NCBI RefSeq assembly: GCF_028640845.1
Contig: NC_080546.1
Span: forward strand, 76,998,697-77,062,696
DNA from: Ahaetulla prasina
Lineage: Eukaryota > Chordata > Lepidosauria > Squamata > Colubridae
Direction: 5' to 3'
DNA length: 64,000 bases
How positions within the stretch are numbered: the first letter of the stretch is position 1; the number at the start of each line of letters is the position of its first letter. The notes under the pieces were generated by a model that had not been told where the DNA came from, made no database searches, and saw only the letters and a list, made by a program, of their open reading frames with translations. Made by a program: the position numbers and the translations under genes. This document shows positions 22,098 to 33,298 of the stretch, piece after piece.

Positions 22098-22432
22098 CAG
22101 TGGTGGGTTTCAAAAAAATTTACTACTGGTTTTATGGGTGTGGCTTGGTGGGCGTGGCATGGCATGGTGGGCGTGGCAGGGGAAAGATATTGTAAAATCT
22201 CCCTTCCCACCCCACTCCAGGGGAAGGATACTGTAAAATCTCCCTTCCCTCTCCAATCCAGGGGAAGGTTACTGCAAAATCCCCATTTCCTCCCGATCAG
22301 CTGGGACTTGGGAGGCAGAGAATAAATGGGGGCGAAGCCAGTCAGAATATTTACTACCGGTTTTCCGAACTACTCAAAATTTCTGCTACCGGTTCTCCAG
22401 AACTGGTCAGAACCTGCTGAAGCCCACCTCTG
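22098..22432. mobile_element. hAT-like element, 335 bp, perfect 8-bp TSD, three internal repeats
   Basis: CAGTGGTGGGTTTC...GAAGCCCACCTCTG with gtctaggc on both sides (22090-22097 and 22433-22440). Inside are three tandem ~45-bp units built on ggggaaggatactgtaaaat. The same subfamily occurs inverted at 42819 (two units) and 49036 (three units). Confidence 0.92.
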
Positions 22433-22597
22433 GTCTAGGCCCTTTAATCACTGAAGTACAGCATTGTTTATTTTTAAAAAATCAGATACTGGACTGGTAT
22501 ATGCCCTCAGTTTACAGCCAGTCACAGCCAGTTTTATGGTTTGATGTGGGATGTCACACTGAGGGAAAAATACTATGCCCCATTTTATAGAGTTCCA

Positions 22598-23142
22598 TCA
22601 CACACCGTGTGAGGTACGAATCCTATTCGGGATAGTCCAATGCTGATGTGGTAGTTCAAAGCCTGGAACCTTTTTTGTGTGGTCATTTATATGTGGTTTT
22701 TTTTTGTCTGGGCGTTCAGCTATATATTTGGCTTTCCATAGGGTATCAGTATTAAAGTTGTTGGGCAGATGTTGTGCAAGTGCCTGTGTAGGCTTCCTGG
22801 ATTTGAGTGTTCCTGCTGATAAATGAAGAAAATCGGCATGCGCTAGCAGGAGTGAATTGTGAATAATTTTTCTATAGTCTCTCACTAGTGCATCTTGCCT
22901 TCGTAAAGCTGGCGGTAGAATTTGGAGTGGTTTTAATCCACTTCTAATCCTCATGGTGTCGTTGAGGCTGGCGTCTAACTTACTAGTATGGCAGCTGTTA
23001 AGCCATACAGTATTCCGCTGAGGAGTGGGCCAACCCTAGTGCTGATGATCTGAGGTGGCAGCTGAAGCTCTCCATTTAGTTCCACATAATTTCTGGAGTA
23101 TGTTGTCCCTAGTGTTGATTTTTGCTGCCATATTCTCTAGAT
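22598..23142 (-). pseudogene. Non-LTR LINE reverse transcriptase C-terminal remnant, first part
   Basis: A 118-aa minus frame starts at 22954: SGLKPLQILPPALRRQDALV, then LSAGTLKSRKPTQALAQHLP. Upstream codons with shifts add WLNSCHTSKLDASLNDTMRI. This is the layout of the ORF2 tail of one LINE group (SKLD..LN.TMR..G then PP.LRR..A). The remnant continues beyond a hAT insertion at 24159-24500. The clade is not assigned. Confidence 0.65.
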
Positions 23143-24150
23143 CGGGGTGCAGACTGAATATCCTTGACTCTCAGAGTAAAGAGTATCATTATGGCCAGAT
23201 AGAATAACTGTATTTCAGGCATTAATACACTAGAGAGGGTCCAGAGGTATTTTACAAGAAGAGTACTCAACTCCTCTGCTCGCAATAAAATTCCTTATAA
23301 TTTTAGGCCTGGATAACCTTGAACTACACTGTCTACGTTCTGACATAAGCTTAGTACACAATATTATCTACCCTAATGTCCTACCTGTTAATGGTTACTT
23401 TAACGTCAACTGCAATAACACAAGGGCTATTAATAGATGCAAACTAAATGTAATCCACTCTAGTCTTGATTGCAGAAAATACCACTTCAGCAATAGAGTA
23501 GTAAATGTCTGGAACGCTCTACCTGATCCTGTTGTTAGTTTCTCTAACCCCCCATAACCTTTTACCTTAAACTGTCTACCATGAACCTTACATGTTCTTT
23601 AAGAGGTCCCACCAGTGTGCCTATGTCCCTGTCCCACTGTCCCCATTTATATGTACTCATTTTATGTATTTATGGCCATGTTTTGCTTATTTATAACCGT
23701 TTATTTGTGCCATTTTTTCATATGTCCATGTCTATGTCTATACTGATACTTGTTTCCTTGTACTTGTTGGCAAATAAATAAATAAATAAATATCCCTGCA
23801 ACTCCGTGCAATCTCACCACCCAATTTCTCACAGCTCTAAGTGTGGCAGCCCTGAAAATCAAAAGAAAAAGATGGCCTCCAGGCCCCATCTGGCCCATGA
23901 TGTCATCAGATCTGGCCCAGAAGGCCATCCTAGAAAACGTAAGGGGATGGCCCCCATAGCTTCGGCCTGATCTACCTAATGCAAAGAGGAAACATCAGGC
24001 CAGCATGGTTTCAGCCCGGTCTACCTTGTGCAAAGAGGAAACATGCCAGCAGTTTGGGGAGTGGCATCAAACTGGCCATGCCCACCCAGCCCCCCGAGGT
24101 CAACCACAGCCCTGATGCGGCCCTCAATGAAATTAAGTTTGACACCCCTG
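23143..24150. mobile_element. hAT-like element (GGGGTGTCAAACT end) with nested LINE, 8-bp TSD
   Basis: ctctagat lies at 23135-23142 and 24151-24158. The right end, agtttgacacccctg, is a common hAT terminus; the left end, cggggtgcagactg, is worn. It contains pieces resembling LTR family B (gaatatccttgactctcag and aaaagatggcctccagg) and a complete LINE 3' end at 23200-23790. The whole unit splits an older LINE. Confidence 0.75.
23200..23790 (+). mobile_element. CR1/Rex1-like LINE 3' end nested in the hAT element
   Basis: The sense text includes agggtccagaggtattttac, cctataattttaggcctgg, cagaaaataccacttcagc and gtggtcccaccagtgtg-like UTR, ending in (AAAT)n at 23774-23790. It is the same family as 14399 and 35152 but more diverged. 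No intact frame remains. Confidence 0.72.
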
Positions 24151-24158
24151 CTCTAGAT

Positions 24159-24500
24159 GTATCTGATAGGAGGGAGTCTAGTCCAATGTTACTCAAAGGT
24201 ACTTTGGATGACAATATATAGGGGACTAAGTTGTTTAAATAGACCTTTGGGGCTTCATGTGCTAGTCTGTTGTTAAGATGGAAAACACGTAGTTACTGTT
24301 TTGCTGATGCTAGGAGTGACTCTCCAGTCAGTGAAGAATTTCCCCAAGATTTTAAGATCTTTGGACAAAGACATCCAAGTGTTTTTCATATACTGTTATG
24401 GCTAAATTATTAGTGTATCCATAATATCCTATGATATTATCAATATTATCAGATGCTACATTTCAGATGTAGAGGACTTGGTATGAATTATGATATTTTC
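24159..24500 (-). pseudogene. LINE reverse transcriptase remnant, second part
   Basis: Read on the minus strand, this continues the LINE interrupted at 23142. The phrase FHLNNRLAHEAP (about 24245-24285) matches the conserved FHLNNR motif that follows the polymerase domain in this LINE group. Frames are broken. Confidence 0.55.
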
Positions 24501-24895
24501 TTGTTCCTCTGTCTCCTAAAGATAATGTCGGGGATTGAAGACTTATGAAAAGAAGGTTTAGCTTTCCATTTCCATCCAAATTATCATATAGGAGCAGCAG
24601 ACCCTTAGAGGAATACTCATACTATAGGCAATTACTAATTGTGACATTCCATTCTGTATCAGAAGCGTTAAATCACAGCATTAGATCTGTGTTCTTTAGG
24701 AAAGGAAGGAATGTTACCTTGGCAACTGTTAAAGTAATTGTTTAAATGAGTTGGTCTCTCTCCTCTATTGAGACTTTGCATTTTTTTTATAAGATGTAAT
24801 CGTTCTAATCGGTTGTTTAGAGTCATAACAAAGTGATTGCTTCAATATTTCTGGACTACATCTGATAGCTTCATAAAGATAAACTGTGCTAAAAG
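24501..24895. other. No recognisable feature
   Basis: Unique-looking AT-rich DNA. Confidence 0.4.
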
Positions 24896-24899
24896 CAAC

Positions 24900-25168
24900 T
24901 ACACCTGATGAATATGATTGGTTCCTGATTGCTTATTTGTACCCTATGATTATCATTAAGTGTTGCACCTTAGAATTCTTGATGATATTTTCTTTTATAT
25001 ACACTGAGAGCGTATGCACCAAGACAAATTCCTTATGTGTCCAATCACACTTGGCCAATAAAAAATTCTATTCTATTCTATTCTGTTCTGTTCTGTTCTG
25101 TTCTGTTCTGTTCTGTTCTGTTCTGTACTGTTCTATTCTATTCTATTCTATTCCATTCTATTCTATAT
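24900..25168 (+). mobile_element. CR1-L3-type LINE 3' UTR with mixed (ATTCT)n/(GTTCT)n tail
   Basis: Only the UTR remains (gattggttcctgattgctta, atatacactgagagcgtatg, cacacttggccaataaa). The tail begins ATTCT, switches to about nine GTTCT units (25083-25130), then returns to ATTCT, which shows that a single variant unit has expanded. Confidence 0.85.
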
Positions 25169-25451
25169 CAAAGTGGTCATTGGAGAAGAAGAGGGAGAGG
25201 GTCTAAATTAAGAATTATCCATTTTCTTGTGAATGCCCCAAGCTTACCAGATGATAGGCATCTAATTATTTGCAGGTAATCAGACATCCCACAAAAATAT
25301 TCATGAAGGAGAATATTTTGCCATGTGGACAGAAAAAAATTCTTCCAGCCTCTGTTTCTTGTGATATTGAAAAGGATTTTATTTCTTTTAAACCAAGATA
25401 GATGTTGGGAACAAAAGCCAAGAAAAGGACTGTTTGTTTGTCTGCTTAGAA
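25169..25451. other. No recognisable feature
   Basis: Unique-looking DNA. Confidence 0.4.
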
Positions 25452-25565
25452 TAGGGCTGTCAAACTCCTGGCCCACGGGGCGGATGCATCACATGCTGGC
25501 CACGCCCACACCCAGTTTAGCGAAGGGGAAAAAAGTCCTGATACATCACATGACACCATCATGAA
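25452..25565. mobile_element. hAT-like fragment (GGGGTGTCAAACT end)
   Basis: It starts agggctgtcaaactcctggc and continues with ggcccacggggcgg. It is cut off by the element that follows. Confidence 0.55.
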
Positions 25566-26010
25566 CAGGGATGGGCTTCAGATCCTTTAGCAACGGGTTC
25601 ACTGCCCCGTTGCTGGGTGGACATGGCCATGGTGGTGTGGCCTAGTTGGCTGCCTGCACCACGACGGGGTGGGGCGTTTTTCGCCCTCCCCAGGCTCCAG
25701 AGGCTTTCGTCGAGCTTCCAGGAGGGAGAAAACCGCTTCCTCCTGGGTTCAGAAGCCCCCTGGAGGCCAAAACAGGCCTGTTTCTGGATTTCTGGCACCT
25801 CCAGTAGGCCCACTTTTTGCCCTCCCAGACCCTCGGTGTGGCCCCTGCAGTTACCTGGAATGATGAATGGGCCGCGTGGCAACTCCTGCGAGAGGAGGGG
25901 CAGGGTGGGCGTGGCCAGCCAGAGGTGGCATTTGGGGATTCACCAAACTCCAGCGATCCTTGGCTAGAGGATTTTCCGAACCCTGCCGAACTCCCAGGAG
26001 CCCACCCCTG
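25566..26010. mobile_element. hAT-like element, 445 bp, GC-rich interior
   Basis: CAGGGATGGGCTTC...GGAGCCCACCCCTG. Flanks are atcatgaa and gccatgac (5 of 8), so the TSD is only weakly supported. The GC-rich body is related to 8872-9281. Long frames on both strands (up to 160 aa) are composition artefacts. Confidence 0.75.
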
Positions 26011-28047
26011 GCCATGACAATGTGAATTTGAACTTACTGAAATCCCAAGATGCATGTAGCCCAGGAATAATTTACTTAGACAGAATCTCTGCTGCACATA
26101 AGGGTGAAAGAGTTGTTGAAACATGAAGCCATTGTTGTTGTTTTGTTAAATTATCTTTATTATCAGCCCAGTTACACTAATAACCCACCATCTAGTCTAT
26201 TTGGATTCCCACTCTTCTGGGTTTCACTCTATTGTCATGTCATAAAATTGACCAATGTGATTTCATTTCTCTAAATGTGGTTGCATTTTGTTTTACAGTT
26301 TGTAAACCACATAATACTTTGACTAGAACAATTTTATAATTATTTGTATTGACATTTTGATTTGTTGCCTCAGAATATGTTTTATCTATTATGAATTGAT
26401 CAATAACTGTAATAAAGTTTATTACATGTAAAGCGCTATCTCTGAAAAACGTAAAAATATTTAATCAAAAATTAAGAATTACTGATTCCTCTGGGCAGTA
26501 TTCAGTCAAATGTTATTGTTTAATTGCCTTTATTTCTCTGGACAACTTAAGCATTTGTATCTTTAATGTCTGCTTGCTTTCATCTATAAAATATTTTGTC
26601 ACCTACCTTACTTCTCCTCCATTTTCTTTTGAAGACTTTGTAATTGTGACTGGAACGTGCCATCATCTTATTTTAAAGCTTTTTTTAAAAAAAAAACAAT
26701 TTGGAAGTAGTTATTTATAAGACAAATCTTTATTTATTCCATTCAAAATAAATTTGCTATTATTTACTGATCTGTCCATTCTTGTTCTATTTAATTCCCT
26801 CTACTACATCTTTAACAGGGTTGCATAACTTAGTCATGAAGATGCCTTTGCTATGAAATAAATAGATACCATCCGTTAGAAGGGATGAAGAACAAGGCAA
26901 TTAAATACATTACTAAAAACTTGCATGATGTATGACACTGGCTTTTACAAGCCTCTTATTCAGTATGAAGGTCGCATAGAGATTTCTTTGACAAATTAGC
27001 ATCATTTCACTGGGTAACAGCTGACAAGGGATGCAAAATAAGGTTATAATAATAAAAAGTGAAAAGAATCCTATGCCACCAAAATATTCCTTTCGCTGCA
27101 CACTCTTGTAGCTGAAAATAATAAATAGCATTAATCATGCTAATATAATGCAGTATTTCCTTGTGCCCTGACATAATCCATTTAAATATTCAAGAAGCTG
27201 TTATATCCTCCTGAACTTTAGACATATCGTATCATATTAATTCTGTACAATTAGATAGGAATTGGCAGAACAGAAAAGGCAACTTCATCAATGAGAGGCT
27301 TATCTTGATGATGCTCTAATTAGTCCTTTTGTGAGGATGGGGTGTAAATATATTTTTCAAACACTAGGCTCACTCATTTTCTTTCTTGCTGTCTCCTTCT
27401 GTATGTATGTGTGCATTTTTTCAAGCACACATGTTCAGCGTCATTCCGAGTCTTCCTGTTATATAAATAAAAATATATTAGGAGCATCAGTATTTCAGCC
27501 GGGTGCCGTGAACATTGATTATATATTGCAATCAACAATCTTGCAATGGTGATGTCGCTTGTTCATCTGCATCTAATCAATACACTTCTGGGGAACATAG
27601 GTAGCTTTGCACATTCCTGTGTCAAATTAGCTGAGCTGAAATTTGCTGACAGGTCTGTCTTGGCTTTTCATGTGACAGAATGAAATATTACTCGCTTCCT
27701 TCTCAGTCTCTGAAGTCTAAAAGAAATTTTAAACTGCTGGATACTTAAGGCACGGTTCTTCATTAGGCAAAAAATTTGTTTTGTTTTCATGAGGAAACTT
27801 GTGCCAGATGGATCTTCTAAGAAAGCAAAATATAATTCTTGTCTTATGAATATTAATACACAGGCTTTTTTTGTCAATGAGGATAAGTTCAATAATTATG
27901 GCTTCTTTATTATCACGGTATATTCTTCCTCATTTTGTGATTTTATTATCCCATCGCAGACTTCTTATTCCAGCTTCACTTTAGAGGTGGGCAGAATTGA
28001 ACGCAATATTAAGCTAAGAACCATCAGCTAAGAATCAGTAAAAGCTT
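26011..28047. other. 2 kb of unique AT-rich DNA, no gene seen
   Basis: It is free of recognisable repeats, unlike most of the window. The stretch 27130-27330 is compositionally complex and could be conserved non-coding DNA, but nothing in the sequence itself proves that. Confidence 0.45.
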
Positions 28048-28315
28048 CATTTTTTTTTTTTTTTTGGTTTACATTTATACCCCGCCCTTCTCCGAAGACT
28101 CAGGGTGGCTTACAACGTATAAGGCAATAGTCTCATTCTATTTGTATATTTTTTACAAAGTCAACTTATTGCCCTCCCAACAATCTGGGTCCTCATTTTA
28201 CCTACCTTATAAAGGGTGGAAGGCTGAGTCAACCTTGGGCCGGGCTCGAACCTGCAGTAATTGCAGGCTTTGTGTTCTAATAACAGGCTTCTCTATTGCC
28301 TGAGCTATCCCGGCA
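28048..28315 (-). mobile_element. tRNA-headed SINE with L2-type tail, antisense
   Basis: The + strand begins with poly-T, then ataccccgcccttctccgaag, the complement of the L2 3' end. It continues through aacaatctgggtcctcattt to an antisense tRNA-like head (gctcgaacctgcagtaatt, tgcctgagctatcccggc). The shared 3' end implies mobilisation by L2. Relatives lie at 34345, 39128, 44312 and 59263. Confidence 0.82.
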
Positions 28316-28959
28316 ATTAGAGAGAGAGATAATATTAGATATTAGAGAGATAACTTTTCTGGGCATCTTCCCTTAATAACATAAATCACAGCAGATTCAT
28401 TGATCTGCTTAATATATCAGATGGTAAAAAAATTGTCGTTTTCATATATCATACTGTAAATAAAAACTGAATAGCCCTAGAAACATAGAACAAGAATTCT
28501 GGAAGATCAGGAAAAAAAATCAGCTTTTAAAGACCAACCTTCGGACACAAATTATGAGAAGAAAATAATATTTTTTAAAATATATCTTCATATTTAATCC
28601 CTGAAGAATTTTAGAAATATATGTTTTTGACATATTTTATGTGATATGTGATAAAATTCATACCATAATTATTGTATCTATTTTATTGATTTCTTTCTTA
28701 GTTTACTTCATATTTTATCTTCTCCTAAAGTCCAGTTTTCTCTATGATCTTATTTTCAACCCAAGGCATACTCTCCATTCTATCTTCAGCTCCTTTTTTA
28801 AAAAAAAAAAAAAAGATTCCAGGTTCATATATCTGAAACCTTATCTGACTGGGAATACATTATTTCAGGTCTTAATTCTGTTCAAGTAACAATTCTTTCT
28901 TTCGTCACTAAGGCTGAATTGTAAATATAGTTATATTTACCTCAGGTTTGTCTTTGACC
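28316..28959. other. No recognisable feature
   Basis: AT-rich unique-looking DNA with an A15 run near 28800. Confidence 0.4.
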
Positions 28960-29260
28960 TTGGGGGGACCAGGGTGGGCATGGTGAAGGTGGGTTTTGGC
29001 AGTTCGACGTCACTCATTTCAGGGGCACCTGTGGCGGCCCAATAGTAAACGGGCTCCTGGGCTCCATTTCTGGCTGTGATGGCCTCCTGCAACCCCCCTG
29101 CCAGCAAAAACAGATCCAGAGGGCCGCACGTGGCCCTCCCAAACTGTTTTCGCTGGCGCTGCAGGCCAATTCTTTACTGCTTCCAGGGTGGGCCCACGAG
29201 CCAGATCTAAGCACCCCACAGGCCAAATCCGGCCTGTGGGCCTTGAGTGTGACACCCCTG
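28960..29260. mobile_element. hAT-like element, one end preserved
   Basis: The right end is ccttgagtgtgacacccctg, with ggccaaatccggcctgtggg just inside. The left terminus is not clear, so no TSD can be given. Confidence 0.6.
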
Positions 29261-29591
29261 AGTTAAATAGTATGAAACCATAGTACCAATTTCAGAATTG
29301 CATTACACTACAGTTGGCAATTTATGCAGAAACAGTGCTGCTGGGTATCCTCATTCAAGCTTCAGACATAACTTTATTGTACTTCTGACGATATACTTAG
29401 TGAAACAATAGTCTAGCCTTTAGCGAGTTGAAGAACTACCTTAAAACCTGCAATTACCAGTCATGCTCAAACTAACGGTATTATTCTGTATGGCTTCTGG
29501 AGTATCATTTTACACATGGTTTATCCAGATCTTGCAGCAAGTCAAACTAGGCAAACCTGCTTTAAATCCCTATTTTAGCCACATAAAATTT
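29261..29591. other. No recognisable feature
   Basis: Unique-looking DNA. Confidence 0.4.
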
Positions 29592-30037
29592 CAGGGGTGA
29601 AATGCTCCCAGTTCGGACCAGATCGGCCAATCCGGTAGCGATGGCAGCGGATGGTTCGGAGAACCAGTAGCAAAAATCCCTGCCCCCCCACAGCCCATGC
29701 CCACCCAATGCCCAGTCACCTGCATCCCTGCTTGCTGCTTCTTTTAAAAAATGCTTTTAAAAGGTAAAAAAAAAAGGCTCCGACAATCCCAGCTGAACTG
29801 CCTGATCGTCAGAGTCTTTTTTTTTTACTTTTAAAAACATTTTTATGACCTATTCAGCCAAACAGGTTGCTTAACAAAATGCTTTTAAAAGTAAAAAAAA
29901 GAGATTGTGCGCCACAGCTGATCCCCCCCCTGCGCGCTGTTCTACTTTTGTTGTGTGATGCGCACTGTGCATGTGTACACACAGCACCCATGCGCAGCCA
30001 GTGAACAAGTAGTAAACTGGTTCAGATTTCACCACTG
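29592..30037. mobile_element. hAT-like element (CAGGGGTGAAATGCTCCC family), 446 bp
   Basis: CAGGGGTGAAATGC...GATTTCACCACTG, with internal palindromes of tgcttttaaaag and tcccagctgaa. The adjacent 8-mers (taaaattt and ttttagag) do not match, so a clean TSD is lacking. Confidence 0.8.
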
Positions 30038-30076
30038 TTTTAGAGTAAGCATTGCTACAGTGCAACCCTATACTTA

Positions 30077-30190
30077 TGTATTGTTTATTTATTTATTTAA
30101 TTTATATACCGCCCTTCTCCCGAAGGACTCAGGGTGGTTTACAGCCAAGGTAAAAAGCACAAATCAGAAAAGTTAAAAAACATTTAAAAA
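30077..30190 (-). mobile_element. L2-type LINE 3' terminus, antisense
   Basis: A (TTTA)n run leads into ataccgcccttctcccgaag and actcagggtggtttacagc, the complement of the L2 tail. Only about 110 bp are present. Confidence 0.75.
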
Positions 30191-30257
30191 CTAAAAACTT
30201 GTTGCTGGTTTAGTAAGGCTTACGCCTAGGGAAGTGCATTTTATATTACAACCTTAC

Positions 30258-30605
30258 TGTTGTGTCTTGTCCGCTCTCACCGCAGCCGGGGTCTGCTTAT
30301 CTGCTCCCGAACACGGAGGAATGTATGCCTCCCGGCCCCAGTCCTGGCTCCATGCCCAGACAAGCTGCAGAGGAGGGGGCATCCCCCGGCCCCAGCTCTG
30401 GCTCCATGCCCAGGCAAACGGAGCAGCTAGACCCCTCCCCCTCCTCCACAGCATGTGAGCCTGAGGAAAGTTTACTTCCAACAGCTGATTGGAGTGACCC
30501 TCGCATCAGAAGATTGGATAGGCGGAGGCAACAGAAGGAAGGGAGGGGCAGGCCTGGATAAGTGCTGAGTCATGGAGCCACACCCCATGGCCTATATAAA
30601 TGATG
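30258..30605 (+). mobile_element. LTR family A, 5' (U3) part, 3' part replaced
   Basis: It starts TGTTGTGTCTTGTCC. The U3 frame (30262-30561) has proline/serine repeats (SPGSMPRQ twice), then TACEPEE and basic RIRRLDRRRQQKEGRGRPG. About 40 bp further lies cacaccccatggcctatata, a CACCC box and TATA. After about 30605 the text no longer follows the copy at 61 kb, so the 3' half is lost or recombined. Confidence 0.75.
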
Positions 30606-30762
30606 GAGAAAATTAACAAGGAAAGTTGCAGAAGCAAGGAAGCAGAAGATCTGAGCAACCAAGCACATATGGCAGTGAACAAGCAAGATGACTAAAAGAT
30701 AGCAATCAGCAATTAAACTAGCAAGTGATGAGGATATGGAACAAGCGGATGCCACATCAGAA

Positions 30763-30959
30763 TATGTTGTTGGTTTGAGCTCCGAGCTTGGCGGTTTGGT
30801 TGCAAACATATCATCCCCATTCGAGGAGACATCTTCAGTGCGCTTTGGATTGTGGAGACATCTTCAGGACAATCCAAAGTGCACTGAAGATGTCTCCTCA
30901 AATAGGGATGAAAAGTTTGCAACCAAATCGCCAAGCTCAGAGCTCAAACCAACAACATA
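30763..30959. repeat. 197-bp near-perfect fold-back
   Basis: The left arm, tatgttgttggtttgagctc, pairs with the right arm, gagctcaaaccaacaacata. Complementarity runs almost the full ~88 nt of each arm with a short loop near 30855. Arms contain gaggagacatcttcagtgc and gtttgcaacc. Transcribed, it would form one long hairpin. I could not assign it to a known MITE, and an inverted Penelope-like terminal pair is possible. Confidence 0.75.
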
Positions 30960-31438
30960 ACTACCAACCTGACCTACTACTATTCAAAGACATCTCAACT
31001 TCAGCATATGTTGACAAATACTCAGCACAATTTCACTAGACTTACAACCTCAAATGCAGTATATGTCAGCTATATGACACAGAATCTTTCACCAACAGCT
31101 ATAAGTAGGTTTAAAACAGGCAAACAGTGGGTACAGCAGCACGATCAAAGGCTCACCTTCTTTTACATTATAAGTAGCTGTCATTTTTGTCTTTTGTGAC
31201 CCCTTCTGTGGATGACACAGTAAATTGCATACTAGCATGAAAACATTGAAATTGTTGATTGCCACCAACTTTGGGCAAGTTGTGCACTGCATGGGGGGAG
31301 AGTCACTAAGTTAACAGTTAGTTATACATTCCCAGTACTAACCACAGGTGCTTGTTTCATAGATTTCACTTCTTCCAAAAGAAGAGATTTCTATTGATTC
31401 AAAGAAACATTCTGTATTACACAAACTGAAACTATCAC
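30960..31438. other. No recognisable feature
   Basis: Unique-looking DNA. Confidence 0.4.
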
Positions 31439-31447
31439 CACATTCTA

Positions 31448-31769
31448 AAGGTTCCCCCGACACATATGTGCTAGTCGTTCCCAACTCTAGGGGGCGGTGC
31501 TCATCTCCGTTTCAAAGCCGAAGAGCCAGCACCGAAGACGTCTCCATGGCCAGCATGACTAAACGCCAAAGGCGCACGGAACGCTGTTCCCTTCCCACCA
31601 AAGGTGGTTCCTATTTTTCTACTTGCATTTTTTTCATGCTTTCAAACTGCTAGATTGGCAGAAGCTAGGACAAGTAATGGGAGCTCACCCCATTTAGGCA
31701 GCACTAGGGATTCAAACTGCTGAACTGCCAACCTTTTGATCGACAAGCTCAGCGTCTTAGCTCACTTAG
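31448..31769 (-). mobile_element. Sauria-type tRNA SINE, antisense
   Basis: A 9-bp TSD, cacattcta, lies at 31439-31447 and 31770-31778. The tail is short (aaggttccccc). The body has a small internal deletion (agcaccgaagacgtctcc), and the antisense head ends cagcgtcttagctcac. Confidence 0.87.
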
Positions 31770-31888
31770 CACATTCTATTTCTCAATAAAACAATAGCAT
31801 TTGACCTAATTTTCATACCCAAACCTGGGAACAATACCCATTATATAGAGAGTTTGTGTATCTAACAAACAGTATATAAAAATTGTGA

Positions 31889-31989
31889 TGATGATGATGA
31901 TGATGACGACGACGATGAAGTGGATGGATGGATGGATGGATGGATGGATGGATGGATGGATGGATGGATGGATGGATGGATGGATGGAT
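31889..31989. repeat. (GAT)n-(GAC)n then (GGAT)n compound microsatellite
   Basis: About ten GAT/GAC triplets are followed by about 17 TGGA units. The apparent poly-Ser/HPSI protein on the minus strand is only this repeat translated. Confidence 0.92.
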
Positions 31990-33030
31990 ACAGAGTTGCC
32001 TTACATGTTACATTCCACCTGTAATATCCACCCAAATCTTGGAGAAATAGAATAGACCTTAACAAAGGCAGAGTATTGGAACAGAACAGATTTGTCTTTC
32101 TTCTCTCCTGGAGAATTTAAAATCTGTCCCAAATGAGACTGAGATGGAGTCTTATTCAAAATTCTTAGGATTAAATATCTTATCAGCCCAGCCTTCATCC
32201 ATTCTATGACTTGTTTAACCATGCCATTGTTGTAACACCATATTTGCAATTCAGATAATCCAGGGTTTTAAGAAACAAAGCTCCCAAATAAAGCTTGGGA
32301 GCTTTGCTTAAATTTTAAATATCACTGGCAGAGGGCAATGACTTATCCTAATACATTCCAGTGGAAGAGGCTGAAATTTGTAATAATCATTATTTCTATG
32401 ATGTCAGTTTCTGCATTCGGCTATTTTACAGGGAATGCTGTTTTTATCTAAGCATTTAGCAAAGATCACTCTTGAGTATTCTTGCACTTGAACCCATCCA
32501 TGGCACAAAGACGGAACAGTCATATTATTTTTTCCTATAATAGCCCCGTGCCATTGTTTTCAGATTGTCTAAAATCCATAAGTGAGATATTTTTAAATTA
32601 TCTTTAGCTGTATCAGGTTGAAGCAGTCTTTTTCTCCTTTATACTGATAATGTCAGGGGTTCAGCCTCAAGATATATAAAATCTCTTAGTCTTTATCACC
32701 CATTCCTTTGAAGAAAATTCAGGTGGCTGCAGTAAATTGAAATGAAGGCAATTGAGATTGGCAACGGGAACACCAAATGCCATGCTATTATTGCTTTCTG
32801 CTCACTCAAAGATAAGAGTAGATGGGATTTTGATACGGCTTTGGGAAAAGACACTATGATAGTTATATCACTGGGAGGTTTTCTCTTGTCTCATTGTCAG
32901 CATTGGAATTGCATTCACATCTATATTTGGATTAATTTCAGCCATAGGATCCCAGTGTGGCTTGAATGATACGATTGCAATGCTGTATTTTTTAAATAGC
33001 AGGATATTGTCCATCAGTTTCAATGGTCTA
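31990..33030. other. No recognisable feature
   Basis: About 1 kb of unique-looking DNA with no repeat ends or supported gene. Confidence 0.45.
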
Positions 33031-33032
33031 AA

Positions 33033-33109
33033 TCAAGGGTCTGCAACCTTAAACACTCAAAGAGCCATTTGGACCCGCACATTAACTGGGTTATATTGCT
33101 GGGTCACTT
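33033..33109. mobile_element. hAT-like 5' fragment
   Basis: tcaagggtctgcaacctta then ctcaaagagccatttgga is a known hAT-type terminus (GGGTC-GCAACC...AGAGCCAT). Only about 75 bp survive, abutting the Tc1 remnant. Confidence 0.55.
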
Positions 33110-33298
33110 CTGACTACAAAGGTTCTTTAGTCGGCTCCATAGATTTTCAATTGGGTTAAGGTCTGAGCTATTCCCAGGCCATTCCAGCAATGGAATAGGA
33201 TTATCTTGAAACTCCCCCCCAAAAGTGGCATTATTAGCCATCAAACCTCAAAAATATACTTTTCCCAAAAGCTTGCCACAATTTTGACCACTACTGTA
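33110..33298 (-). pseudogene. Tc1/mariner transposase C-terminal remnant plus inverted repeat
   Basis: The minus strand reads FQDNPIPLLEWPGNSSDLNP then IENLWSRLKNLC. DLNPIENLW is the hallmark around the last catalytic acid of the Tc1-type DDE domain. Its end reads acagtagtggtcaaaattgt on the minus strand, a typical Tc1/mariner terminal repeat next to TA (33297-33298). The rest of the transposase is gone. Confidence 0.82.

Noticed and set aside
25566..26124. Overlapping frames of 107-160 aa on both strands
   Set aside because: They lie inside a GC-rich hAT element, appear on both strands at once, and have low-complexity proline/glycine content.
31862..32065. Poly-Ser / HPSI-repeat protein
   Set aside because: It is a translation of the (GAT)n/(GGAT)n microsatellite.
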